From contig NZ_JANUGP010000034.1 in NCBI RefSeq assembly GCF_024753135.1, positions 1-64,000 on the forward strand: 64,000 bases of DNA. Direction: 5' to 3'. Under the pieces are notes generated by a model, which was not told where the DNA came from, searched no databases, and saw only the letters and a program-made list of their open reading frames with translations. Every line of letters begins with the position of its first letter. The stretch's first letter is position 1. The position numbers and the translations under genes are program-made. Of the stretch, positions 33,386-42,508 are shown one piece after another. The stretch is from Streptomyces pyxinicus (GTDB taxonomy: Bacteria > Actinomycetota > Actinomycetes > Streptomycetales > Streptomycetaceae).

Positions 33386-34960
33386 TTGCGCTCAAGCGAT
33401 GAGAAGAGGTCTGCTGCTGCGGTCGGCAAGGTGGACAAGGGTAGGTCGCCCCGCCCGCTTCCTCGGGGTGGCCTGATGGCCCTGCAGGCGAGTGTCGGCA
33501 ACCAGGTCGTGTGGAGAATGCTGTCCCGCGGCCAGGCCGAAGATGAGCACCGCCACGACGGGGAGTGCGGACACGGGGAGTCCGTCCAGCTCTCAGCTGT
33601 CGAGGCGGGACTGCGCACCCCCGGTCGACCTCTGGCACCAGGGACGCGGGCACGTATGGAGGGACAGTTCGGCGCTGATCTTTCCGGTGTCCGCCTGCAC
33701 ACCGGAACTGCCGCACAGGAAGCGGCCACCGCCGTGCAAGCTCGGGCTTTCACGGTGGACCAGGACATCGTGATCGGTAAGGAGGGTGGCGACTTCAAAA
33801 CACTGAACCACGAGCTCGCGCATGTAGTACGTAACCAGCAACGCCGTTCCGCCGGACGCCCGACGGGCGGCGGGTTCAACATGACCCGTCCCCGCGACCC
33901 GGAAGAGCGGGAGGCGGAGACCAACGCCGCCCGCATCAGCTCCGGTGGCACCAGCACGGTTCGAGGCGATGGGCCCGGCCCGGCTTCGGCACACGGGCCG
34001 GGTATGCCGGTGCAGCGTACGTTCATCCAGCGGGCGCCCCGGAGTTCGTCGGACGAGTTCGATGACGGGGGTTTCACAGAGCAGGACCTCTTCGACAGCG
34101 GCCGGGCGCGGTTCGTCACTCTCCTGTATGGGGAGTTCGTGCGTTCCGGCCGGTGGGACGTGAGCGGCACCCAAGGCCCCGACGGCATCATTGCCCACTT
34201 TACGGCGTCCAAGCGGCCCAAGAAGCGGTCCAGACCCAGGGCCTTCGCGGAAACACCACAGGTGAAGGAGCTTCGTCGCGTGTCGACGGCCATCAAGGCA
34301 TACCTTCGTAACCAGGGCTTCAACCCCGTGGAGGTGCAGGCTGGCATCGGCACGCGCGGTCAGCTGCTCGTCGCGGCCAACGACACCAGCTCGAACAACC
34401 ACCTACAAAACATGTTCCGGCATACCGGTGCCGCCCAGGTACTGGGCACCATGATCGAGGACACCCGCCAGAATGGTCTTCCCGGCGAGCCCAGGAACCA
34501 GCAGGAGATACACGAACGCGGAGACCGGCAGCACAGGAAGGTGAAGCCGCAGCTCGACTCGCCCTTGAATCTCCCGGCGCTCCGGGGCGCGCTGGCTGCC
34601 GGGATCACGGTGGCGACAGATGGCGAGGCCGGCCTGCACGCCGAGCGCCGGATCGCCGCACGCAACGGCGGCGTCGTTCCGGACCATCTCGGCGGAACCA
34701 AGCGTCCCTGCCCCTCGTGCGTCGCGGTCCTCTACCCCGAGGGAGACCAGGGTGTCCACCCAGGGATCTTCCGCTCCGACGACGTCTCCAACATCGGCTT
34801 CCCCGAGTACGATCACAACGACCTGGGAAACGAGGAAGCCCGCGCACAGTCCATGTTCCAGAAGATCAACAGCGTGGTTGAGAACACGTATGTAACGGTG
34901 ACGAAGCGGGGCGTTGAGGTTCCGGAAGTCGGATCGGAATCGGATTCCGAGCCTGACTGA
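33386..34960 (+). CDS. DUF4157 (eCIS-core) protein with C-terminal deaminase-like domain
   Basis: The 524-residue protein begins after agga-gaggggt with an unstructured lead and LQASVGNQVVWRML. Residues about 58-150 match the DUF4157 domain of extracellular contractile injection system cargo: RPLAPGTRARMEGQFGADL, GVRLHTG, and the HELAH motif at 142-146. A Pro/Ser-rich linker with VQR follows. The C-terminal domain has HAE at 418-420 and PCPSC with cysteines 442 and 445, the zinc and catalytic layout of the cytidine deaminase superfamily. Known DUF4157 proteins are loaded into contractile particles; deaminase domains are common toxin payloads acting on nucleic acid or nucleotides. No eCIS structural genes and no clear immunity gene are nearby. 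Toxin activity is inferred. Confidence 0.85.
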   Translation: MRSSDEKRSAAAVGKVDKGRSPRPLPRGGLMALQASVGNQVVWRMLSRGQAEDEHRHDGECGHGESVQLSAVEAGLRTPGRPLAPGTRARMEGQFGADLSGVRLHTGTAAQEAATAVQARAFTVDQDIVIGKEGGDFKTLNHELAHVVRNQQRRSAGRPTGGGFNMTRPRDPEEREAETNAARISSGGTSTVRGDGPGPASAHGPGMPVQRTFIQRAPRSSSDEFDDGGFTEQDLFDSGRARFVTLLYGEFVRSGRWDVSGTQGPDGIIAHFTASKRPKKRSRPRAFAETPQVKELRRVSTAIKAYLRNQGFNPVEVQAGIGTRGQLLVAANDTSSNNHLQNMFRHTGAAQVLGTMIEDTRQNGLPGEPRNQQEIHERGDRQHRKVKPQLDSPLNLPALRGALAAGITVATDGEAGLHAERRIAARNGGVVPDHLGGTKRPCPSCVAVLYPEGDQGVHPGIFRSDDVSNIGFPEYDHNDLGNEEARAQSMFQKINSVVENTYVTVTKRGVEVPEVGSESDSEPD

Positions 34961-34996
34961 CGTACCGCGAGAGGTCCGCTTCACCAACATCGAGAA

Positions 34997-35231
34997 CCTC
35001 GGTCGACCTGCACGGCGCGCTGCTGGCGGCTGGTCCAGCCGGGCCTGGTCGCCATGCCTCGCGGCCGGGCCGCGAGGAGCCCGGACGCGCGCCGTACGCC
35101 ACGAGAGGTTCCTGGCGCAGGTCCAGGGCCGCCAGGATCTCGTTGGCCGTCCAGCCCGCGCCGGAGACCTCGTTGACCGCCCATGCGATCCGGCCCTTGC
35201 CGGCAGGGCGCAGCAACGGGACCCGCCGCAT
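34997..35231 (-). pseudogene. Fragment of a helix-turn-helix-type actinobacterial protein
   Basis: Minus-strand sequence from 35231 (GRIAWAVNEVSGAGWTANEI) continues, after a frame change near 35110, as SGLLAARPRGM...PGWTSRQQRA. This combination resembles the C-terminal part of Streptomyces replication or regulatory proteins with a PSGLLA...PGW tail. It lacks an N-terminal part and is broken. Its function cannot be assigned. Confidence 0.4.
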
Positions 35232-35742
35232 CGTGATCTACAACCAGGCCTGTGGCGAGACCAGGCTCGCGCGTGAGCTCGACCGCTACCACTGCCAGTT
35301 GATCCCGCTCATGCTCCCCTCGCTCAAGGACGAGCGTCACCGGGCCGCCGCCGAGTGGATCAAGGCGCAGCGCTGGGAACAGTGCGCGATGGAGGAGTAC
35401 GCCGTCCACTTCGGCGACTGGAGCCCATACACCTGGCAGCCGTTCAACGGCGGGCACCGCCCGCGGCGCTGCCGTGCCGTGATCGAGCGGCTGCACGAGA
35501 TGGCGGAAGGCCGTGGCTTCGAGCTCTCCGAAGAGGGGCTCGAAACCGAACTCACGGGTGGCGCGCCCGGAAACCCGCAGACCCCGACCCGATCAGCAGG
35601 CCGCACTCGCCCGACCCGCCTGTATCAGGTCCGCCGTGCCGCCGGTACCGTCGCCGGCTTCGGCTACACCGCTCGTTTTACAGGCCTGCGTGCGGTGGCC
35701 TCGGTGTCCGGTTGCGCTGAAGCTGCCATGCCTCGGGGGTGA
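35143..35742 (+). CDS. Uncharacterised frame, partly protein-like
   Basis: The central part (about 35230-35560: RIVIYNQACGETRLARELDRYH ... YAVHFGDWSPYTWQPFNGG) has balanced composition and looks coding. The first 30 codons lie antisense to another fragment and the last 60 overlap the VOC gene on the other strand. I do not recognise it. It may be a 5'- and 3'-damaged gene captured next to the DUF4157 gene; a cognate partner of that protein cannot be excluded. Confidence 0.35.
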   Translation: MAVQPAPETSLTAHAIRPLPAGRSNGTRRIVIYNQACGETRLARELDRYHCQLIPLMLPSLKDERHRAAAEWIKAQRWEQCAMEEYAVHFGDWSPYTWQPFNGGHRPRRCRAVIERLHEMAEGRGFELSEEGLETELTGGAPGNPQTPTRSAGRTRPTRLYQVRRAAGTVAGFGYTARFTGLRAVASVSGCAEAAMPRG

Positions 35743-36130
35743 CTGGTGTGTAGAGGTTGACAAGGGACCCGTCGGGGTCGCGGACGAGAGCCGACAGATT
35801 ACCCCACGGCATCACGGTCGGAGGCTGAACGACATCAAGATCGTCGCCAAAATCGGTCGCAAGCCTCTCGTATACGGCGTTGGTGTCGTCGACGAGGAAC
35901 TCGACGATCGCACTGTTGTTTGCACCCCCACGGGGCGTATTGGTGGTGATGAAAGCGACGCGGGCGGAGCCGCTGACAGCGACGGTGGCTGAAGGGGTCA
36001 CCAGTTCGACGAAATCCTCGGTGAGGTACTGCGGGGTCGCACCGGTGAGGGCCTTGTAGAAGCGGACGAGCCGCGGAATGTCATCGGTGATGAGACGGAC
36101 GGAGGCGAGCTGCACTGCGGCTGAGGTCAT
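35678..36130 (-). CDS. VOC-family (glyoxalase/bleomycin-resistance fold) protein
   Basis: This 150-residue protein has two betaalphabetabetabeta repeats. The first is SVRLITDDIPRLVRFYKALTG; the second ends in the metal-site-like segment RDPDGSLVNLYTPV. Family members are metal-dependent lyases, dioxygenases or small-molecule binding resistance proteins. The ATG at 36130 is 61 bp from the divergent start of a WYL-domain regulator, so that regulator probably controls it. The substrate is unknown. Confidence 0.88.
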   Translation of the reverse strand: MTSAAVQLASVRLITDDIPRLVRFYKALTGATPQYLTEDFVELVTPSATVAVSGSARVAFITTNTPRGGANNSAIVEFLVDDTNAVYERLATDFGDDLDVVQPPTVMPWGNLSALVRDPDGSLVNLYTPVTPEAWQLQRNRTPRPPHAGL

Positions 36131-36191
36131 GTGGTCACCTTAGAATGAATACAGGTCATATTCCGCCCGGAAATGCCGCATCATCGTAGGT

Positions 36192-37208
36192 ATGACCCGA
36201 CCAACCGCACGCGTTCTCGCCTTGCTGGAGTTGTTGCAGACGGGAGGAACCCGCACTGTTGTCGACCTCGCCGAGCGCCTCGGAGTCGATCAGCGCACCG
36301 TGCGTCGCTATGTCGAGCAGCTACGCGAAATGGACATTCCAGTGGACGGGGTCCGCGGCCGGTACGGCGGCTACCGTCTGGCCCGTCACTACCACATGCC
36401 GCCGCTGATGCTGAAAGACGAGGAAGGCCTTGCCGTGGTGTGGGCGTTGCTGGTCAACCAACATGCGCACAGTGGTCCGGTAACCCCACTGGTGATGGAG
36501 ACGGCCACGGCGAAGGTGCGCCGAGTACTCCCTGCCGTGCTTGCCCGCCGCATCGACGCGGTACTCGGGGCAGTGGACTTCACCGGTGAGCGACGCCCGG
36601 GCGCGGAAGACCACGACGACGCCGAAGCTCGTCCTGCTGCTGACGAAGGCGCTCAGACGCTGCTCGGTCTGGCTGAGGCAGCACGGGACCAGCGCCCGGT
36701 TGCGTTCACGTACCGGACGCGTCAGGGGCATGCGGCTACGCGGCACGTACAGCCGCACGGCATCGTGGCGTACCGAAACCTGCTCTACCTCACCGGCTTC
36801 GACGCCGACCGCCAGGCGCAGCGTACCTACCGCCTGGACAGGATGGCCGATCTGCGGCTTCTGCCAGGCACCTTTGAAGCGCCCGCGAACATCGACCCAG
36901 TCGCCCAGGTGCTGGGACCACTGTCGGCGGCACCTTCGCGATACGACGTCTCCGTGCTCATCCGCGCTGATCCGGCCTATGTGCGGCGCTGGATTCCGGA
37001 AACACTCGGGTCAGTTGCGCCGGCGTCTCCTCCCGACGCTGCGGACGGTCATGACTGGCTGCAGGTGTTTCTGCGGGCTGAACGCCTCGAGTGGGTCGCC
37101 GGCACACTCGCCATGCTGGACCGGCCCTTCATCATCCAACAGCCGGAAGTCCTCAAAACGGTGGTTCTCGCACTCGGGCGCCGACTGGCTGAACGGTCCG
37201 CCCAGTAA
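36192..37208 (+). CDS. WYL-domain helix-turn-helix transcriptional regulator (YafY/DeoR-type)
   Basis: This 338-residue regulator has an N-terminal winged helix (ARVLALLELLQ ... VDQRTVRRYVEQLREM, about 7-50), the RGRYGGYRL hairpin, a WYL ligand-sensing domain (PVAFTYRTRQG ... VQPHGIVAYRNLLYLTGFD) and the C-terminal WCX extension. The ATG at 36192 gives a family-typical opening. The divergent 61 bp gap to the VOC gene suggests direct control of that gene in response to a small ligand. Frame and length are normal, so it looks functional. Confidence 0.93.
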   Translation: MTRPTARVLALLELLQTGGTRTVVDLAERLGVDQRTVRRYVEQLREMDIPVDGVRGRYGGYRLARHYHMPPLMLKDEEGLAVVWALLVNQHAHSGPVTPLVMETATAKVRRVLPAVLARRIDAVLGAVDFTGERRPGAEDHDDAEARPAADEGAQTLLGLAEAARDQRPVAFTYRTRQGHAATRHVQPHGIVAYRNLLYLTGFDADRQAQRTYRLDRMADLRLLPGTFEAPANIDPVAQVLGPLSAAPSRYDVSVLIRADPAYVRRWIPETLGSVAPASPPDAADGHDWLQVFLRAERLEWVAGTLAMLDRPFIIQQPEVLKTVVLALGRRLAERSAQ

Positions 37209-37240
37209 CGCGAAGTCACCGACGGTGAGGAACGACTCGA

Positions 37241-37640
37241 TGCCGCCCGCGGCCAGGACGACCTGATGGTGGGCGGCCTGCCCCAGATGGTGCCAGCGGT
37301 CGACGCCCAACGGCTCACGCAGTCGGTGGCCTTGGGCGCCTCAAGGACATGTGCCTACCAACCCGCATCACCGGCCAGCCGTGACGGCACCTCCAACCCG
37401 CTGCGACTGGAACCGCGTTCGCCTGCCGGGCCATGATTCGTCATGCGTTCTCCTTCGGCTGCTCGGTGCTCAGCGGCCGGCGGGCAACGTCAGGGAGCCG
37501 GTCGGCCCACCGAGCCTGGACCGGACGCTGCGGCGCAGCTGCCGCGGGTGCACCGGCCGTGGCGCGCACGGTGGCCAGGCGGGTCTGGAGCAGGTGGTGG
37601 GCGGTGCGCCAACGGGCTTGTTCTGCTGCATCATCGGCAG
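37241..37640 (-). pseudogene. Remnants of two small actinobacterial genes
   Basis: On the minus strand, 37640-37441 reads DDAAEQARWRTAHHLLQTRL ... DVARRPLSTEQPKENA and stops, overlapping as ATGA a second start at 37444 (MTNHGPAGERG ... GLEVPSRLAGDAGW, stop near 37358). Further down, 37310-37225 reads GVDRWHHLGQAAHHQVVLAAG. The pieces look like a small operon that has been broken by frameshifts and truncated by the Tn3 relic. No function recognised. Confidence 0.4.
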
Positions 37641-38719
37641 CCTGCTAGGTGTCGCAGTGCGAGTGCCGGGCGCGCACCTTCACCGCGCGGGCGACTTCGG
37701 CCTCGGTGCCGACCTGCTCCGAGGTCGTGTCGAACACGACCTGGAAGGCGGTCGCCAGCTTCGCCGACACCCGCTTCACCCGCGGCCAGGGTCTTCAGCT
37801 TCTCCTTCGCGCTCTCGCGCTCCGCCTTCGCCAGCAGCTTCGTCGCGATCAGCACCTCCAGCGCGTCTTCCACCGCTCGCGAGGTCAAGTAGACCGTGAT
37901 GGCCAGCAGCGTAGCCAGCCGACGGGCGCCGGAGTGCCGGCGCAGCAGCGACGCCTTCCCGTCCACCCCGTACCGCGACAGCTCCGCCAACCTGCGCGGC
38001 GGTATCCCCGACGCGTCCACGGCTCCCATCCCGAGCGCGGCGGTCCCCTCCGCCCGTTCCAGCACCCGCTTCATCTGCGGGCCCAACACCCGCACCGGGC
38101 CCCTGCGCAGCCGGTCCAGCTCCGAGACACTCACCCGGCGGTACCGTCAGCAGGGAGTCCAGCACCGCCCGCTGCCCGACGCCGAGCATCCCATACAGGG
38201 TGTCCCACAGCCGCTGGTTCGCAGCCTTCCGTACCGGCCCCACCAGCCGGGCCAGACGGCTCACACCCGGCAGCAGCACCCGGCCCTCGCACAGCCACAC
38301 CGCCGCCGCGTCGAACAACGCCTTCGGCTCCTCCCCAGTCGTCCACGCCCGCGCGTCCAGCCACCCCGCATTTCCTCGCGGACCTCCGCGAAGTTCCGCC
38401 AGCCCCCCGGCCTCCTGAATCTACCCGGCGTGCGTATAGGCCGTACCGTCCCGCTCGCCGTACAAACATCAGGTACGAGGCGTCCTCGATGCCCAACTGC
38501 CCGGCCAGGTACTCCGCCATCTCCGCCGGCACCTGCCGCGGATCCGCCATGACCCGGCCCAGGAACCGCACGCTCGTCAGCTGGACCGCGAATCCGAGCC
38601 GGTTATGCGACCGCCGCTTGGCCTGCGCCGCCTCCCGGTCCGCGTCGGCTCCTCGGCGAACTTCCCGTACGCCTCGGCCTGCTCATCAGTCGGAAACTCC
38701 ACCGGCACGAGCGGACCGT
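37641..38719 (-). pseudogene. Tn3-family transposase (TnpA) N-terminal relic
   Basis: Reading from 38719 on the minus strand gives PVEFPTDEQAEAYGKFAEEP, then after a frame change RFLGRVMADPRQVPAEMAEYL (DUF4158, the N-terminal domain of Tn3 transposases), then VWLCEGRVLLPGVSRLARLV, then MGAVDASGIPPRRLAELSRYG ... LAITVYLTSRAVEDALEVL, and VSAKLATAFQVVFDTTSEQV. At least four frame changes are needed. The DDE catalytic domain is absent. It is a decayed Tn3-type element. Confidence 0.75.
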
Positions 38720-38943
38720 AGCCGGCCCCGGGTCTGACCCGGCGATCTTTCCGCGAAGCCCAGCGGAGCCCGCGACCGGTGTGCTGGCCGACCAAGATCA
38801 ATCTCGGCGCCAGCCGCTGTACCGATGTTCCGACCGCCGCCAACATGCGGTATGCGCGTTTCTCACTCGTGTGAGTGATGGACATGAGGTGCGCGGCACT
38901 TGGACGATCGGAGTCGGATAAAACGAAGAAAGGAGTATCTCTC

Positions 38944-39540
38944 ATGTCTGCCAGAGCTTCCTCGATACGGTGGACGGCGGCGGCAGCCTCAGCCGCCGCA
39001 CTCGGCCTAGGTGGTCTCTTCAGCGTGGTCGCCGCGCCGTCCACGGCCCTGGCCATGCCCGTGGACACAACCGCGAACGCCACCTCCAGCGCGACTGGTC
39101 TGGTCACCTGCCCGCTCGGAGCGGAGACCGCCACATACAGTCCCGGGCTGCATCTCACCGCTCCTCCCTCGGGCGTACACCTGCACAGTGCCGGCAACCT
39201 CGGAGTCTGCGTCTCGACCGACCTGCGGCACACCGGCGGCAGTTTCGTGGTAGACGGTGACGGCCCCCTGACCTGCGTTGGCGGCAGCTCGACCGGTACC
39301 GGCACCGCCACCTGGGCCAACACTGGGACCCACCCCTCACGCTTCACCTACACCGGCGCCGTCTCCGTGCGCCCCGACGGCAACAGCGTCCTGGTGCTCA
39401 CGGGGGACATCACCTCCGGCGACTACGTCGGCCACACGCTGGTGGAAACCAAGGTCATCGCCTCGACCGACCTGACCGCGTGCCTGACCTCTGAAGGCCT
39501 CACCACCACCTCCGGGCCGGTCAGCTTCACCATCGTCTGA
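38944..39540 (+). CDS. Secreted hypothetical protein with signal peptide
   Basis: This 198-residue protein has a Sec signal peptide: positive start, hydrophobic AAAASAAALGLGGLFSVVAA, and a likely cleavage after ALA near residue 37. The mature part is Thr/Gly-rich, beta-type, with four cysteines (TCPLG, GVCVS, LTCVG, TACLT) that may form two disulfides. Similar small exported proteins are frequent in Streptomyces and have no known function. The ATG at 38944 follows gaaaggag; the earlier in-frame start at 38875 would put charged residues before the signal peptide and is rejected. It looks intact. Confidence 0.82.
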   Translation: MSARASSIRWTAAAASAAALGLGGLFSVVAAPSTALAMPVDTTANATSSATGLVTCPLGAETATYSPGLHLTAPPSGVHLHSAGNLGVCVSTDLRHTGGSFVVDGDGPLTCVGGSSTGTGTATWANTGTHPSRFTYTGAVSVRPDGNSVLVLTGDITSGDYVGHTLVETKVIASTDLTACLTSEGLTTTSGPVSFTIV

Positions 39541-39559
39541 GCCGTGGGTGGCTCCGCGC

Positions 39560-40123
39560 TCGGCCGGGGCTGTCGCACGAAGTCGCCAATGCGACGGCGA
39601 TGCCCCATCCCTCCTGGCGGGACAGTTTGGGGTGGTCCAGCTCGATGGAGGTGAAGGAGAAGTTCACCGCGGTCTGGATCGGCGGGACCAGTTCGCCGCC
39701 GGACTGCGGCGCGGGGGCCGGCCGTCAGTCGGGGGCGACCGACGCCCAGCCCTCCGGGCTGCGGGACAGGAGCTGCTCGCTGTAGGGGAACTGGTGCAGG
39801 ACGTGTCCGTCCCGGGTGGCGAGCACCATGTTCAGGCACGGTGCCGGGCCGACGATCGGGAGTTCGCAGGCGGTGGCGACGTCGTGCGTCTCTCAGGCGA
39901 GGACCACCTCGTCCGCGCCAGCTGCCGCGGCGATGTTCGCGAGTGCCGCAATCCCGGCGAGCGCGTCCTGGCCGGCCTTGAGCGGGCGGACCCAGATCAG
40001 CCCGGCCAGCTCGCCGCGCACCAGCGGCGTCATCAGTGGGCGCGGCACGACTCCCTCACCCAGCGAGGCGGTGTACGTCTCCTTCGCGACGCCGACCAGT
40101 CCGTTCCACATTCGTGCTTCCAC
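39560..40123 (-). pseudogene. Hypothetical gene interrupted by stop codons
   Basis: Continuous protein-like sequence runs on the minus strand: GVAKETYTASLGEGVVPRPL ... IWVRPLKAGQDALAGIAALA, a TGA at about 39893, then in the same frame HDVATACELPIVGPAPCLNM, VLHQFPYSEQLLSRSPEGW, another stop near 39729, and TAVNFSFTSIELDHPKLS. The reading between stops is in one frame, so nonsense mutation is the simplest cause. Family not recognised. Confidence 0.5.
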
Positions 40124-40304
40124 GGGAGCCCCCTGCCGTCCGGTGATCTGATCATCGCTCCCGCCATGGCGCTTGAGGCCGTGTCAGCGGGCTGATCAGC
40201 CAGCGTACGGCAGGGGAGCGGCCGGATCAGGCGATCGCAGGGCGCCATGATCGCCGCTGAGTTCGCCCGCTTCCTGGGTTTGCCGGCCTCCACGAGCCTT
40301 CTGG

Positions 40305-40348
40305 CCCCCACTGGTGAAGTCGGCCCGGGCCGACTTCACCAGTGGGGG
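40305..40348. repeat. Perfect 44 bp palindrome
   Basis: Two 22-base arms meet without a loop at 40326/40327 (centre cggcccgggccg) and pair at every position; pairing ends at 40304/40349. It lies between the broken hypothetical gene and the CoiA-like gene. Candidates are a terminator, a fused pair of mobile-element ends, or a protein-binding site. Confidence 0.8.
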
Positions 40349-40756
40349 GCGGTCTTGCTGTGTGTCCACCCCACCTCCCCAAGTCATTCGAGCGGGTTAA
40401 AACTGGCACCGTACCGGCGCAGGCCGCGGTCGGCGCCTGGTCAACCAGCACCACACCGAAGCCCCGGCACCGCTGCGCATCCTTTACCCGGACGCCCCGC
40501 GGAGCTGGAGCGGCTCACCGGCCGGCTCCTGGCCAAGGACCCCGCCCGCGCCCGGCCAGCGGGCCGGTGTGGGCCGCTCTCAAAGAGGTCAACGACCGGT
40601 ACGTCAGCTCCACCCCACCTAGCCACGGCAAGTACCTCGCCCACGACATCGACACCCCGGCGGAGGCCACCCACGGCGCGGTCATCCCCGGCTGACTGTC
40701 AGTGGTCACCTCTACCGTCGAAGGAGGAGTCCTTTCAACGGTGAAGGTGGTCCACG

Positions 40757-41680
40757 TTGGCGAACGTCGTTTGGCACACGACTCTGGGTATCGAGCTCGA
40801 CCTCACCCGCGAAGATCTAGGGCACGAGGCGCTGGTCGGACTCTGGGACAACTTGTACCGGATGGACCGGTTGTACGCGGCGAGGAACGTGCCCGTATCC
40901 GAGCGGGGGCTGCAGTGCGGGGGAGTGTGCCGGAAGGCGGGTGTCGTCGCCTGGATGTACCTGCGGGTAAAGGCGAACGGACGGCGCGAGGCGGTACACG
41001 AGCGGGTCGAGGACGAGGCACGTCACCGCGCGGCCATGTCCGACGAACACAAGGCATACCAGGAGCGGATCCTGACGACCGCCGAAGGGGCCGGCTTCCC
41101 GGCCGACAGCGAGGTGCGGACGAGCATCGGACCGCGCTCGTGGATCCAGACCGACACGCTCGTACGGGGAGAAGACGGGCTGCTGATCGGCTGGGAGATC
41201 CAGCTGGCCACCGCAGGGGCGCACGGGCCGCGGAGCCACGGGCGCGAGCGAACCGGGCGGCGAAGCACGGGATCACTCCCGCCTGGCACACCGACCGCGA
41301 GGTCTATGCCCGCCGAAGTGACACTCACTGGACACGCAGCAACCGTCTGCCCGCCCACGTGATCGCAAAGTCGGGTGACCTGCGTGTCGTCTCGGGGTTC
41401 CGCGTACTCGACTTCTGGCGCTGCGACCTGCATACGCTGTACCGATGCCCGGACACCCAGCGCCGCTGCGGCAAGATGCATGCCACGCCCAAGCCCCGGG
41501 ATGTCTTCTTCGACGACCTTTTACGGCAGACTGCCGCTGGCCTACTCGTTCCGATCGAGTTCAAGGACGGCTCCCGAACTCACCGGTTCTGGGTGACGGC
41601 CTCCGACCGCGACCGGTACACGGACCTCACCGCCGGCCGCCCGGTCTCCCCCTCACTCAACGATGAGGACCTGGACATCG
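40757..41680 (+). pseudogene. CoiA-like (PD-(D/E)XK) nuclease gene with one frameshift
   Basis: The N-terminal part from ATG 40757 includes a CGGVC cysteine pair and TDTLVRGEDG followed by GWEIQ, the D...ExQ core of a PD-(D/E)XK nuclease as in competence protein CoiA-like proteins. Near 41215-41240 the frame shifts by one base and continues as RANRAAKHGITPAWHTDREV, THWTRSNRLPAHVIAKSGDL and the C-terminal HRFWVTASDRDRY. A single-base loss explains this. The gene would otherwise be full length, about 305 residues. It is inactive as read unless the shift is a sequencing artefact. Confidence 0.7.
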
Positions 41681-41901
41681 GCCCGGCAACGGAAGGCAGC
41701 CGCCGGGCGCCGACTTGCCGGCCCGTACCGCCCGGAGGCGCCGCGCTTTCTCCGGGCGCGCCCTCCTCCCGCCTGGCAGGCACCGGCGCGATCGCCGTGG
41801 CCGCTCCGGTCAACCCCACCATCAGAGTTCCGCAGCAGCCTGTAGAAGCCCTCGGCCTGCCGCGGACCCAACCAAATTCGAACCCGTATATCATTTCTGA
41901 T

Positions 41902-42253
41902 ATGGCCCAGAACGACTTTCCTGACGATTTGCTCGTCGCCCAGGCCCGCCTACACCAAGCCGCCGCGGAGCTGTCCGCGCTCCTGCGGGACCTGCTGGTC
42001 GGTGGAGCCCATGGACGGGTGGGCCAGCACCGAGCACCCCCGCACAGGCGAGGCTACCGGCGGCCGCGAGTCCAGCCCGGGCTGGACTGAGGAGCAGAAG
42101 ACAGCCGTCGCTCGGCTACGCCAGGAGTGCGTGGAACTGGCCACCACCGTGACCGCTCATGCGTACTGGAGTTCTTTCCACGGCGCTGATGCCGTCAAGG
42201 AACGGATGCATCTCAAGCACTACGCCGGGACCGAGATGGCCGTGACGGCATGA
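41902..42253 (+). pseudogene. Small hypothetical gene with one frameshift
   Basis: ATG 41902 opens MAQNDFPDDLLVAQARLHQA ... LSALLRDLL. Near 41999 the frame changes to MDGWASTEHPR ... GWTEEQKTAVARLRQ and VTAHAYWSSFHGADAVK, ending at 42253. The two halves together resemble one roughly 115-residue protein widespread in Streptomyces mobile regions. The function is unknown. It follows the CoiA-like gene and sits behind an AT-rich stretch (41878-41901). Confidence 0.55.
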
Positions 42254-42384
42254 CCAGCTGCCTCGACGACGGAACCCACACCTGCTGAGGAAACCCGCGG
42301 GCCTGCCGCCGCCGGGGCAGGGGGAGCGCGGCGGCGGAGCCGGGACAGCGGCTGCGGGCCGCGCCCGCTGATGCAGGTCGTGTG

Positions 42385-42508
42385 AGGGCAATGGAAGCTC
42401 ACGGCGGTCAAAACCTGGGTCGTGGCACCCTGCAAGGTCAAGCAGAAGACCATCACCGTCAAAGCCCCGCGTAAGGGCGACATGTCGATCGGACGGCAGA
42501 ACTCATGA
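42385..42508 (+). pseudogene. C-terminal fragment of an unknown gene
   Basis: The frame reads LTAVKTWVVAPCKVKQKTI, VKAPRKGDMSIGRQNS and stops, overlapping the lipoprotein start as ATGA. An upstream stop near 42381 cuts it off. It is likely the tail of a deleted gene that was coupled to the lipoprotein gene. Confidence 0.35.

Noticed and set aside
40702..42090. Single 462-codon gene on the plus strand
   Set aside because: Its first part is a shadow; only the part after about 41230 is protein-like and is the second half of the frameshifted CoiA-like gene.
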